The notes beneath the pieces were generated by a model. That model was given only the letters and a program-made list of their open reading frames with translations. It had not been told where the DNA came from and did no database searches. Position numbers and translations under genes: made by a program. A stretch of DNA of 64,000 nt from Prostheceraeus crozeri (Eukaryota; Platyhelminthes; Polycladida; Euryleptidae), in contig CAJQUW010016191.1 of assembly GCA_907163375.1 (NCBI GenBank), positions 1 through 64,000 on the forward strand. The letters are read 5' to 3'. Positions 1 through 10,025 of this stretch are shown here, one piece after another (position 1 is the first letter of the stretch; each line of letters starts with the position of its first letter).

Positions 1-241
1 CTTCAGTAACATCTAATATTCCCATTTTTGTTCGTATTCAATAAATACTTTTATTTGTAAGATGTTTAATAATTTTTTTTACTTTACTCCATCCATTATA
101 AGTATAAATTTCTAAATTATCAACTAATGAAATTTCTTTCATGTCACCATTAATTTCATAGTTGTTTACAATACTATCTATTCTAGAAATAAATAATAAA
201 TTATTCTTTCTCAATATTACAGGCGTGTCAGCTGTTACTGA
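1..241 (-). other. Intein, N-terminal part, in polymerase motif C (copy 1)
   Basis: After the polymerase residues IHYT the protein switches to SVTADTPVILRKN, the usual start of an intein splicing domain (block A, with Ser at position 1). The same junction occurs in copy 2 at 54784, where the whole 350-residue intein is present. Only the beginning lies in the window. Presence at the same site in both copies suggests it was in their common ancestor or has homed between copies. Confidence 0.8.
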
Positions 242-3185
242 AATGGTATAATGAATGTATTTTTCGTTGAAACCATTAATTTCTAAAATTAAGTTATTCA
301 TGATTCGTCTAGAGTGAGCAAGAATAAAAGAACCTAAGTGTGATGGCATGAATGATGTCGCAGCGCAGCTGCTCAGGGCTTTGGCCATAGATTCATTTTG
401 AATATTAGCTTTAAGAAATTCATCATCTTCCATTTCTACTTTCACTAAGAATTGTTCATCATTTACTTTCTCAAAATCTTTTACTTCTTGAGTGAAATTT
501 TTCCTCAATGTACTTTCATTCCATAAATGATTTTTTGTGGTTATGTCTTTTTGTACGGTTTTTCCATATAGTGAATTCATTCATCGCCGACAGTATTTCC
601 TTCTATTTTATATTTTTTTCTTAAATTGAAGAGCTTTTCAATGTATTTTCGAAATGGTGAAATGTGATAATTTTCTTCATAAATTTTGCCATCTGTAATA
701 GATAATATTTTCCACCACATCTAACAATTTCCTGTATGTCTACAGACGTTAATACATCATAACACATTCCATTTCTAAACCTTATTATTTCTTGATTGCA
801 ATTGTTTTCATTTTTTTACCTTATCTTTCGCAGGAACTGGTTGAAAAACATCTTATCAGGATAATGAAACACAACTGTGAATATTCCAGTTTTAGGACGA
901 AATGATTGAGTGTTAAATTGATATAATACTACTTGTTCTTCTTCTTGTCTAAATTTTCTAGCTGATTCGGCTTTAGGGTATTCTGAATGTTCGTCATACA
1001 TAACTGATGGATATAAAGATGTTGCATCAAAAGCCATTAAGAATTCATTTTGTTGTCCGAGTAGTTTATGTTTAATTTCTTTACAAAGAGCATTCTTGTC
1101 TTTCAACTGATTATACTCTTTCATTAACTCTATTAAATTATTACCAGTTAAATACCGCTGTAATATTGGTATGAAGATGTTCCAAAATGGAGATTCGTAA
1201 TGTCTTATATTTGCTGACACTATTCCACCTTTGACAGATTTTCTAACATAGTTTCTAGCCCATAAATCAGTATGAGAATGAATATTTATGTTGTCCTCTT
1301 GTACACTCTTCATCCAACAATTAAATGTTAAAGCAGAGGATGTTAAATTAGTAGTTATATCTTCACCAACTAAATCTCGCATAACATTATTATATTTGTA
1401 GATACAAAAAGCTAAAGAAAGAATATCGTTAATTAAATACGGTTTCCACTCATGTTCTTTTTCTTGATAATTGTCATGTGTAATTTCGCCAATTTCATAA
1501 TTTAATTTACACACATTGGTAGGAATTTTAAAATTCTCATACCATTTGGAAAGACTCGTTTTCACGTGTTGATAGCTACATGTCATTACAATAGTTTGCA
1601 AAGGTTTACTTGATGATTTTTGGTTCGATGGGGTTTTTATCTTAGATCTAGACGAACGTTGAATATACTTACTAACACTTTCAGTTGTATAAGGATTTTG
1701 TAAAGAAGCAGTGAGTATTCCTCTTGATGTTTTAAGCGGTGGTTTAGTTAATTTAAAATTAGAATTTATCGGAAAATATGCATCGAATCCTGATGAATTG
1801 TGCGCTATTAAAGTTACTTTCGAATAATTAAATTTTCCAAGAATTTTAAAAAATTGATGTATCGGACATGTGTCCTCTGGGTTTCCCCCAATTGGACATT
1901 CACCTTGTTTCCTAACAAAGATTTTCACACAATGTTGAAGTTTGTTAAGGTCTTGTTCAGTTAAGTTATTATATTCACTTATCTGTTTCTTAAGTTCTTT
2001 AATTACATGTTCATCCTTACTACTTTTTATTTTAATCATATCGCGTAACAATCGTGCGTCTACTTCTTCCAATTTTCGCTTCGGTAAGCAACGCATGAAT
2101 TTATTAAAATTGATAGCCTCTAAACTATGAGCAATAGGATGTGCTGTTGAACAGCGAGGATCTGGATAAGTTTCAAGATCCCATATATATGTTGAACCAT
2201 AGTCAATTGGTTTCTTTGTTATGGTTTTATACGGAAGTGTTGTTAGATTTTCATCAGTAACTGTTTTATATATTGGTTTGAAATTATTTTCAATTTCTCT
2301 AATAGCTTCTGCTTCATGGAATTTATTGATTAAATAATAATGACCTATTGATAAACCTTCGTGAGAATAATTGTAATAAACGTAATTATGAGACGTTGCA
2401 ATATCTCTAGGATTTAAATGACGATTAGTAGGACTGTAATACTGTACACATTCTCCAAAGTATTTATTGAATTGAGAAAATTTGCAGTTTGAAATTACTC
2501 CTGTTCTAGATGTAGCTTTCTCTTTATATAAAAAGTCATTAAACATCTCAAACATAATGTTAGCTTGTTCTTGATTGAACCCACGTAAGGCGTTGAAACA
2601 TTTTATAAAGCAGAAATCTTCAGAAGGAATGTAGCAATATTGTCCGATGTATTTATTCTTTGATTCTATATTTTATATTAATACCAGCACCTCTATGTGA
2701 CCTTTGTACTATCTTCATTCCAAAATCTTCGTATTTGATAGTACCTGTAAAAATCCATTCGTAAGCATCGGATTTCTCTTCTAGATTAAAAAACCATATT
2801 TCAAATGAATTTTTATTATAAAATGCAGCGCAAAAGTTTTCTATTGTGGTTCCATCTGCTTTCATCATAACACCAAATAAATTTAAAACTTTCCCATTGT
2901 GTAAAAGTTCACGTATAGTATTTACTACATTAGTAAAAAGTTCATTTGCATACGTAATTTCGTTCGGATTAAACAAATTCAATAGATCATCACCAAGTCT
3001 ATCATCAGAGAATATATCAGTAATTGGTGTACCTGATGTTTCTTTTGTTCTACGTTTCTGTTTTTAATATTACGTTTACGTCTACGTTTAATATTACGTT
3101 TACGACTACGTTTAATTTGCGCATCAAACTCATCAATTTTTTTCTTGATTAACTCGTCAATCCTAGACGTTGGTCCGAGAGACAT
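1..3185 (-). pseudogene. Polinton DNA polymerase B (copy 1, fossil, partial)
   Basis: Family B DNA polymerase of the protein-primed type, which would replicate the element. Visible motifs in order on the minus strand: a Lys/Arg-rich N-terminal stretch near 3060-3150, the exonuclease motif DLETYPDP near 2180, exonuclease motif HNSSGFD near 1800, polymerase motif A DATSLYPS near 1010, and motif B NSLYGK near 570. Motif C is entered by an intein whose first part fills the left edge. The gene is broken in several places and its 3' end is outside the window. It is closely similar to the polymerase of copy 2 at 51744-56328 and points the other way relative to the neighbouring integrase gene. Confidence 0.88.
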
Positions 3186-3307
3186 TTCACCATTAACATT
3201 TTTTAGAAGAAAAAATTATGTTTCTTTAAAAGAAAAAATTGTTTTTTTCACATAGAACCTCGGTTCCGTTTTCACATAGAACGTCGACTTCGTTGCATAT
3301 ACACAGG

Positions 3308-3612
3308 AATATTTAATTGATGTAATGTTTCTAATTCATGTGTTATTAAATTTTCTTTCTTAACCAACCACCTTACATTATTGTATGCTAAAATATTCTG
3401 AAACTTCGTAGACAAAGTGGAAAGTCTTTTGTTTTAACAAACGGTTTAATACCATGTTTTGTTTTATAATCTGTAACGAGCGCTACGTATTTATGATGAT
3501 AATAAAATCTAACTTCTTTCTTCAAATTGACAGGGTTTGTAAGATGACGATAATCTTTTAAAACTGGTACATGTTTAATTATATACTGAGTATAGTCGTC
3601 ATGTAGAGACAT
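3308..3612 (-). pseudogene. Small conserved Polinton protein (copy 1, fossil)
   Basis: Encodes a basic, aromatic-rich small protein (VPVLKDYRHLTNPVN, RFYYHHKYVALVTDYKTKHG) closely similar to the protein at 51390-51695 in copy 2, where it also lies just upstream of the polymerase gene. I do not recognise a known domain. Conservation between two rearranged copies and a fixed position beside polymerase argue for a real gene, perhaps connected with replication, but that is only inference from context. The copy is a fossil. Confidence 0.6.
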
Positions 3613-3629
3613 AATTTTATTTATTTTTT

Positions 3630-3842
3630 TTAAAACAAATTTTTTATTTCATATTGGTTTAGATCACTTAATGTCTTCTTAGCATCATAAACTAAAGGTT
3701 TCACATTTTTCAGTACATCTCGAAAATCACTAATTCCTGTTCGTAGAACATCTAGTGCAGCTCTATTTTCTATATTCATTTCTTTTTTCCTATTTTTTAT
3801 ATGAGAAAAATGCTTCAGACTCCAGACTAGCCCGACACTCAT
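3630..3842 (-). CDS. Small open reading frame in Polinton copy 1, unknown
   Basis: An open frame of up to 70 residues. The likely start is the internal Met of MNIENRAALDVL near 3780, giving about 50 residues with heptad-like hydrophobic spacing. It has no counterpart that I can see in copy 2. It lies between the small conserved protein and a hairpin-rich spacer. No function can be assigned; it may be a remnant. Confidence 0.35.
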   Translation of the reverse strand: MSVGLVWSLKHFSHIKNRKKEMNIENRAALDVLRTGISDFRDVLKNVKPLVYDAKKTLSDLNQYEIKNLF

Positions 3843-4003
3843 TAGAGTGTTTTATACCTCTGTAGCACCTCCGGACTACTACGGTCTATTTAGTCTGAGG
3901 CTTAAATGAAGGCAAGACACTCAAGTGAGTGTCGGACTATCCGAAGCTTAAAAATGGACAATAGACTCAAGTGACTGTATGGACTTTTACAGGTAAAAAG
4001 TTA
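3838..4003. repeat. Spacer rich in short inverted repeats
   Basis: Non-coding spacer with short self-complementary words, for example GACACTCAAGTGAGTGTC near 3918-3935 and related ACACTCATTAGAGTGT near 3835-3850. It separates the 3' end of the zinc-finger gene from the small frame at 3630-3842, both on the minus strand. It could act as a transcription end or be part of the mini-hairpin set seen across both Polintons. Confidence 0.5.
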
Positions 4004-4004
4004 A

Positions 4005-4780
4005 TTACACATGACAAATTGTTACATGACGTGCGAAGTTTCTCTTCATTACAACTTTGTTACAATTATTACATTTCACTTGTGCTTTTAAACATTCTTT
4101 ACATTGGTATTTGCTATCATAAAATTCTGTTTTGGGTTTAAAAATTTCACAACTAGTACATTTACGTGTGTTTATTGTACATGACTTAGAATGATTAGTA
4201 AAACCCTGGGCAGTGAAATATTTATTACAATTCAAACATGGTCTATATTTTATTTTTGGTTGTGTTGGTAATTGACAACTTTTTTGATGACGTGCAAAAT
4301 TCTTAGAGGTTATGCTTTTTCCACATGCGCCACATGTTTTTTTACTGATTGCGACTGTTCTAGTATTTGTTGTTCTACTGGTTGTAACTGCTGTACTGGT
4401 TGTTCTGTTTGTAACTGCTGTACTAGTTGTACTGTTTGTAACTGCTGTGCTGGTTGTACTGTTTGTAACTGCTGTACTGGTTGTACTGTTTGTAACTGCT
4501 GTAACTGTTGTACTGGGTGTAGCTGTTGTAAGTGTTGTAAGTGTTGTACTGGGTGTGCTGTTGCATGTACTGGAGGTGCAGTTGCATGTACTACTTTCAT
4601 ATGTTTATTTAATAATGCTTTGTTATGAAAAGGCACATTACAGATTTCACATAGAACCTTGGTTCTGCCAACTTTGTTGGATAGAAGCTTGGCTCCACCA
4701 ACTGCATCTTCGAGGCCGAGACGCAAAGCGTCAACTTCTTCTTCGAGACGCGAAGCGTCAACTTCCTCATTAGATAACAT
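4005..4780 (-). pseudogene. C2H2 zinc-finger protein of Polinton copy 1 (fossil)
   Basis: Starts at the Met of MLSNEEVDASRL, directly next to an AT-rich leader. After an acidic N-terminus a C2H2 finger is visible (CEICNVPFHNKALLNKHMKV), then a long Gln/Val/Leu-rich repeat built on QLQTVQPVQ (about 4370-4560), then further zinc-binding pairs (CNKYFTAQGFTNHSKSC, CTSCEIF, CKECLKA, CNNCNKVVMKRNFARHVTIC). Probably a nucleic-acid-binding or regulatory protein. It is transcribed divergently from the fibre-like gene at 4799, the same place where copy 2 has a quite different gene (56486-57874). Broken; function inferred from the fingers only. Confidence 0.62.
4658..4762. repeat. Cluster of GC-rich mini-hairpins inside the zinc-finger gene
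   Basis: A run of short perfect palindromes with small loops: GAACCTTGGTTC, CCAACTTTGTTGG, GACGCAAAGCGTC (4720-4732) and GACGCGAAGCGTC (4747-4759). They stand out in an AT-rich background and are translated in frame as Glu/Asp/Arg-rich repeats. The same kind of hairpin occurs at many sites in copy 2. Confidence 0.75.
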
Positions 4781-4798
4781 ATTTTTTAACAGAAAAAA
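4781..4798. promoter_or_regulatory. Short divergent AT-rich leader between zinc-finger and fibre-like genes
   Basis: Only 18 bases separate the two divergent ATGs. They consist of runs of T and A around TTTTTTAACAGAAAAA. The same T-run followed by TTAAAAA or AGAAAAA directly before ATG recurs ahead of most genes in both Polintons, so this is a candidate bidirectional promoter. Confidence 0.45.
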
Positions 4799-5536
4799 TG
4801 ATGTTAACAAATGTTGGAGGAGGTGCTTACATTTCAAATATTCAAGAATGAGAAATAGACCTAGACAACTATATCATGAAAACTGGAGACGTTTTAGCAG
4901 GACCGTTACATCTTTCTATTCTTCCACAGCAAAATACTGAATTAACAAATAAAGAATATGTTGATAGACAGGTGACTCCACTAATAAATGAATTAGAGTT
5001 GCTAAAACTTAATGACAAATCATTAACAAAAAAATTATTAAAACTTGATAAAAAGAATAAAGATCTAGAAGCAGATATATCAACACTTCATAAAAAAATA
5101 ACAGAACAATCAAATATCGTAACCCTATTATCAATAACTTTAAGGGGTGCCATTATAAAGAATACAAATCAAAATATACAACTGAAATAAGAGTTAGTCA
5201 AAGTTACCGAAAAGAATCAAAAATTATTACAACAGTTGCAACAACTGCAATCTACATTACAAAAAAGTGTTGATGAATTGAGTACCAGAATTACACAACA
5301 AGTGAGGTTCATGAATAAAATGATAAATGAAGTAAAAACACTTAATCAAAAGGTTAGTGATAAAGGATCAATTGAATGCTCTTAAAACGGCGTTGAAGAT
5401 TAACCAGGAGAAAATGCAAGTTAATATAAAAGAAATTAAAGCACATCACACGCTGCTTGACGCAATAGATAAAGTGCAACAGAAAATTAATAAAGTTATC
5501 ACGCGGTTGTTGTCCATTCACACAAGTAAATCTTGA
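4799..5536 (+). pseudogene. Fibre-like coiled-coil protein of Polinton copy 1 (fossil)
   Basis: The N-terminal region has MKTGDVLAGPLHL followed by NKEYVDRQ, which resembles the GPL...NKxYVD motif at the head of phage tail-fibre repeats. The rest is a long, Lys/Glu/Leu-rich coiled coil (LLKLNDKSLTKKLLKLDKK and onward) ending in INKVIT and a short basic tail. The copy 2 counterpart at 57951-58844 has the same plan. A trimeric fibre or spike on the virus-like particle is a reasonable inference; no database match was available. It is a fossil with a few breaks. Confidence 0.6.
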
Positions 5537-5613
5537 TCAGACCAAAGGTCCTCAGGTTACTAACCAATAGAACTTTGTTCAGAGGCTTTAGTCGATCACT
5601 TTTGTTCACGTTG

Positions 5614-6947
5614 CTAACCTATCCTAACCATCTTTCTGTTAAGAATTTCAATTGAATATTCTACATCTTCTAGCAATAAACCATAAGCTATCAATGATGT
5701 TGTGGAGTTTGTCTTTTCAATATTAATTGCAACATCACAACCAGTCTTGATAATATCTTCAGATTGTGCACTTAAATCAAAACAGAAAACAGGATATAAA
5801 TTCTTTCAATCTACAGGAGTAAATTGTGCTTCAACTCCAAATTCTCGACATAGATTTCTATAAGCGTCATATCCTTCCATGAATTGATTATTGGTATCAT
5901 CGAATCTTAATGGATCAATTGGATATCGGGTTTGATTTAATGAAATTTGTAAACTTCTAATTGAATTAATATGGAAAATACTATTGTTCTTATCAAAACT
6001 AGGTGTTTCATTCTTTTGAAAAGTGAATAAAAAATATCTTGGGGTATTTGATGTCCTTGTGAAATGCCAGTTATATCTTTGTTCAGTAAAAGTTACCGAA
6101 CTCGCAGTACGCTTTATAAAACTTACTGGAATTGGTTTATTAGTATTTAATCGTTTCGTAATAGTTAATTCAACCTCTAAACTAGGAGTAATATGTTTTA
6201 TCCACCATTCAAATATATCAATTTTTAAATATGCTTTCTTCCCAGCCTTTCCATAAAATATTGATTCATTATTTTCAGTGCGATGAATCATTAATTTGAA
6301 CTTTAATTGATATGATATTTTATCATAATCTAAATACCCGAATAATGGAGACAATGACCAATCAATAGTTTGTTTACTTTTATTATTAAAATTACGTCTT
6401 TTTTTATATGCATTATTATTTGTTTTATTCAAATGTTTTGCAATTTGTTCTACATCTTTTGCAATTCCTGCTGCGTCTGTTCCAGCGTGAGTTAAATCAT
6501 CTATAACTATGCCATCGTTATTATCAGGAAACCAACCTTCGATTTCATGCATTCCAGTATTTTCACCTATTGTAACAAATCGAAGCATCGAATCAATAAT
6601 ACTGGAGAATCACTTATTGTTTCTATATTTTGAGTTGCAACATCTAAACGCATTTGTGTAAATAATCTGTGAAAGAAATTGTTTTCTAATGTAATATTTT
6701 CCGTAGCAGGTAATGGTGTTATAAAATTAGCATCAGAATATAGAGAATATTCACAGTGTAAAATGGAATAAGATAAATATAAATATCTTTGTTGATTATC
6801 AACTTCAAAAATCAAATCACCTCCAGTATTCACTCTACCTGAAGATCCGGGGTTCATAGCAACTCTTATATAGTCATTCTTTTTTTGAATATAACTAACG
6901 AACGGGGGATCGTCTAATCTAAATTTGCTTTCGATCAGAGTTGACAT
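5614..6947 (-). pseudogene. Major capsid protein, double jelly roll (Polinton copy 1, fossil)
   Basis: Recognised from the Polinton/adintovirus major capsid pattern: N-terminal MNPGSSGRVNTGGDLIFEVD, then FTQMRLDVATQNIETISDSP, WFPDNNDGIVIDD, SPLFGYLDYDKISYQLKFKL, and C-terminal SLNQTRYPIDPLRFDDTNN with FMEGYD. Near-identical segments are in copy 2 at 59610-60944. The start is chosen at MSTLIESKF, preceded on its own strand by a T-run and TAATAAAAAATATA. The gene forms a block with the pVI-like gene at 6982 that is inverted relative to copy 2. Fossil with a small number of breaks. Confidence 0.85.
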
Positions 6948-6981
6948 TATATTTTTTATTAGAAAAAAAATCAGTTTCCAA

Positions 6982-7347
6982 TTAGAATTTTGCTAGACTA
7001 TCTCCTCTCATTTCCTCAATTGTTTTTTCATCATGTCTACTTTCCATCTTCGCTAATTGTGCAATTATGTTTTTTGCTTCCTCTGAGAGCTTTTTATCTT
7101 TTTGTAGTTGTTTAGCATCATTCCTAAGTTTACGAATAGCGTCTAGTTGTTTTAATTCGTTTTGTGACTTAACAGCATTCGATATTGCACTAGCTGTACT
7201 ACCTATAGCAGCTGCTCCTTTTGCAGCAGATGTAATCAAATCTTTATTATTTTTAATCAAGTTAACGATACTTCCAATACCAGAAAAGATACCAGCCCCT
7301 TCTTTTTGAATAGTTTCTACACTGTCATAATGGTACACAGGTTTCAT
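6982..7347 (-). CDS. Minor capsid or membrane-active protein, pVI-like candidate (copy 1)
   Basis: 121 residues. It begins MKPVYHYDSVETIQKEGAGI and then FSGIGSIVNLIKNNKDLI followed by an Ala/Gly/Ser-rich amphipathic segment and a charged helical tail. The plan (a GAGI/FSGIGSIV segment plus an Ala-rich helix) resembles small minor capsid proteins of adenovirus-like and Polinton-like particles such as pVI, but the assignment is by style, not by search. The copy 2 counterpart is at 58968-59432 (154 residues). It sits immediately upstream of the capsid gene on the same strand. Confidence 0.55.
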   Translation of the reverse strand: MKPVYHYDSVETIQKEGAGIFSGIGSIVNLIKNNKDLITSAAKGAAAIGSTASAISNAVKSQNELKQLDAIRKLRNDAKQLQKDKKLSEEAKNIIAQLAKMESRHDEKTIEEMRGDSLAKF

Positions 7348-7498
7348 AGATGGTTCGCTCGCAATTTTTGATTTGAAGTAAAATGTTTAAGATTGTGTTT
7401 ATAAATTATAGGCACTTTTTAGGATTAAATTTGACTTTTGGGAAAAATATTTACGTTTATGGTTGCTTACCCAAGACTATAAATTTTTTTATTAAAAA
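7348..7498. promoter_or_regulatory. Divergent promoter region between the pVI-like and pX-like genes
   Basis: A 151-base AT-rich spacer between divergent genes. The right side ends in TTTTTTTATTAAAAAATG, the clearest example in copy 1 of the T-run plus TTAAAAAATG leader. No other feature is seen in it. Confidence 0.45.
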
Positions 7499-7972
7499 AT
7501 GGTGCAAATGAATGATAAAACGGTTGAATTAAAACTACGTAACATCATTGACAAAAATACACCTAAAACTATTACGGTTGATAAAAAGAAGTTTTACATA
7601 AGTAAACCAATGATAAAGAATATTAAATTACAAGAAGAAAAGAATGGTGGAATTCTACCATTAATTCCTCTAACAATAGGAGGTATAGCAGCAGCAGGAA
7701 GTGTTTCAGGTGGGACAGCTGGTATTGTCCAGGCAGTAAATAAAAATAAATCAGAGAAGGCAGCATTAGAAGAACAAAAACGACATAATCGAGAGTTAGA
7801 GAAAGCGGCAAGGGGTGAGGGAATAGTAGATAATTTTATTAGTAAATTAAATTTAGCTAATGAAGGGAAACGAGTTCTTAGAAATGTACTACATAATATT
7901 GATGATTTAATTGAAATAAAAGAAACTAAAGATGGATCTGGCATATATCTAAATCCTAGTATGGTACGTTAA
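7499..7972 (+). CDS. Hydrophobic minor virion protein, pX-like candidate (copy 1)
   Basis: 157 residues and open. A basic N-terminus (VELKLRN, DKKKFYISKP) leads into GGILPLIPLTIGGIAAAG, a Gly/Ala-rich hydrophobic segment of about 35 residues, then a Lys/Glu helix and a C-terminus GSGIYLNPSMVR. A hydrophobic Gly-rich core plus a GSG-(I/L)-YL tail is common in small virion proteins of Polintons. The counterpart in copy 2 is at 61183-61664. It is followed after 16 bases by the PLA2-integrase gene on the same strand, as in copy 2. Confidence 0.6.
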   Translation: MVQMNDKTVELKLRNIIDKNTPKTITVDKKKFYISKPMIKNIKLQEEKNGGILPLIPLTIGGIAAAGSVSGGTAGIVQAVNKNKSEKAALEEQKRHNRELEKAARGEGIVDNFISKLNLANEGKRVLRNVLHNIDDLIEIKETKDGSGIYLNPSMVR

Positions 7973-7988
7973 TATTTAATCTTTAAAA

Positions 7989-9259
7989 ATGAGCGAAGTG
8001 GATTCCTTGAATTTGAATAACTCAAGAATTTCACATCTAGATCTAATGGATTATCTTTTAAAAGTACATAGAACCTCAAATTGTCAACACACCGGAGGTG
8101 ACATACAAAAAGCATTAGAAAACTTTCCCGGTTTTATTTGGAGTAAATATTCGAAAGGGAAACATTTACCTGGGCATAATTTCACTGGCCCCGGCACAAT
8201 ATTAGATTTAAGATTAAACGATGATAATACACCTAGAGGAAATAGTAAACCAATAAATAGAGTAGATGCAGCAGCTTATAGACACGATTTAGCATACAGA
8301 GAACATGATGATATGGCTTCTAGACATGTAGCTGATAAGATAATGATTCAAGAATTAGATAATATTGAAAATCCTACATTTAGAGAAAAAATTGAAAGAA
8401 TGTTTGTTAAGAAAGCATTACAAGCAAAAATGCTTTTTGGACAGGGTATTGATCCGTCAGCAAATGAAACCTACGCGTCTGAAATTCATAAAGAATACAG
8501 AAAGCCGAAATATCTATTGAAAGTAAAAGCATTTAATAAAGATGATATTTGGAGTGCTGATCTTATTCATATGCCTAATGAAAGGGACTACAAATACGCA
8601 TTGACCGTTATAGATTTATATACACGATACGCTTGGGTAAAGCCTTTAAAAAATAAAAGTGGTCTCTCAGTTAAATATGCGTTTGAATAAATCTTTAAAA
8701 AAAGTAATAAAACACTAAAGAAGCTATTCGTTGATAAAGGATCTGAGTTTATAACAGAAATGTCAAGCCATTATTTGAAACCGTTTATTCCACAGAAAAT
8801 GCTGGAAAGGCTGTAGTAATAGAGAGATTTAATAGATCATTAAAAAATAAATTATTCAAGAAATTTACTGAGCAAAGAAATCAGAAATGGTTGAAGATAT
8901 TACCAGGAATTGTAGATCAGTACAATAATAAAGTTCATTCAGGTACTGAAGAAACTCCAAAGAAGGCTTCTGACGATCCTGATTTAATACGAAAGGAAAT
9001 ATTCGAAAATAATTATTCGAATGAGAGTAATCCGAATTTACAGAAACGTAAGCCGTAATTTAAGATTGGAGATAGAGTTAGAATATTTAAGTATAAGAAT
9101 AAATTTGAAAAAGGTTCTGTTGGCTATTGGACTAAAGAGATACTTGAAGTTTGTAAAATAAACCAAACTTATCCGATTACTTATGAAATTAGAGATTTAG
9201 ATGATCAGGAAATCACTGGCAGATTTTATCAAAACGAATTACAAAGAAGTGATTTTTAA
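7989..9259 (+). pseudogene. PLA2-like domain fused to RVE integrase (Polinton copy 1, fossil)
   Basis: The N-terminal part has the parvovirus-type phospholipase A2 signature: FTGPGTILDLRL as the calcium-loop region and INRVDAAAYRHDLAYREHDD with the HDxxY active-site pattern, then a helix ending KALQAKMLFGQG. It continues into a retroviral-type integrase core: WSADLIHM (first Asp), a second region LFVDKGSEF, ERFNRSLKNKL (Glu), and an SH3-like C-terminal domain (FKIGDRVRIFKYKNKFEKG). The usual zinc-binding HHCC domain at the head of integrases is not seen; the PLA2-like domain stands in its place. The same arrangement occurs in copy 2. Fossil with a few breaks. Confidence 0.8.
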
Positions 9260-9283
9260 TTTTTGGAACTAACGTTTCGAGAA

Positions 9284-9717
9284 TTAAATCCCCTTGTTCA
9301 ATTTCAATTCTAACATAGTATCTAGAAATTGTATTCCTTTTTGGAATTTATACAAAACATATAAACATAATTGTCCACAGTAAGTTGTTCCTGGTTTTTG
9401 AATTTGAAATGTATTATAAATTCCATTTCCAAGTAATTCTTTGACTTCATTTGTAGGTGGAAGTCCGTATGAGTCGAAATAGTAATTGTCACCATTTCTA
9501 TTAGACATAGCTGCTGAACAAAGTGTACTCCTTTTTGATCTGACGTATGGAGATTTGTTACAAAATTCACTTCAGGTACATCTTTTATCAATAGTAATTC
9601 ATCCCTCATCAATATGTGAAAATTCTTTATTCCTAATTGATTAGGAATTTTCTTTAGATCAAAATTCGTAGTTGTTTGCGTTCCATATAATTTTAAGAAC
9701 TCGGTCAGGTCAGTCAT
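9284..9717 (-). pseudogene. Adenain-like cysteine protease (Polinton copy 1, fossil)
   Basis: Carries the signature of the adenovirus maturation protease family: LGIKNFHILMRDEL, a His after KGVH, YFDSYGLPPTNEVKELLGNG, and FQIQKPGTTYCGQLCLYVL with the catalytic-type Gln and Cys. In this family the enzyme processes capsid precursor proteins. It lies convergently to the integrase gene with a 24-base gap, the same arrangement as in copy 2 (63026-63500). Fossil. Confidence 0.82.
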
Positions 9718-10017
9718 TTTAAATGAAACAAAAATGCAAATTGTCAACAGCGTTGTCACTTTTCAGTCGCCACGCAAATACGTAGCAATAAATGTTACTA
9801 CTTATTCCGGCATTCATTTTTATATGAAACAGAAATGCAAATTGACAACACCATTGTCACTTTTCAGTCACTACTCAAATAACTAGCAATAAATGTTACT
9901 ACTTATTCCATCATTCATTTTTATATGAAACAGAAATGCAAATTGACAACACCATTGTCACTTTTCAGTCACCACGCAAATAAGTAGCAATAAATGTTAC
10001 TACTTATTACTTATGAA
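9716..10017. repeat. Three tandem copies of a unit of about 101 bp
   Basis: Three head-to-tail copies share the words ATGAAACAGAAATGCAAATT, GTCACTTTTCAGTC and GCAATAAATGTTACTACTTA. The first copy begins at the protease start codon. The array sits upstream of the minus-strand protease gene and downstream of the minus-strand gene at 10026-10739, so it may hold promoter or end signals. No such array is seen at the corresponding place in copy 2. Confidence 0.85.
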
Positions 10018-10025
10018 GTAGAATT

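Noticed and set aside
4272-4773. Open frames on the plus strand encoding Cys-rich or Val/Leu-rich repeats
   Set aside because: They are complementary shadows of the Gln-rich repeat in the minus-strand zinc-finger gene of Polinton copy 1.
9716-10017. Tandem repeats as a CRISPR array
   Set aside because: The units are contiguous head-to-tail copies of about 101 bp without variable spacers, in a eukaryotic mobile element.
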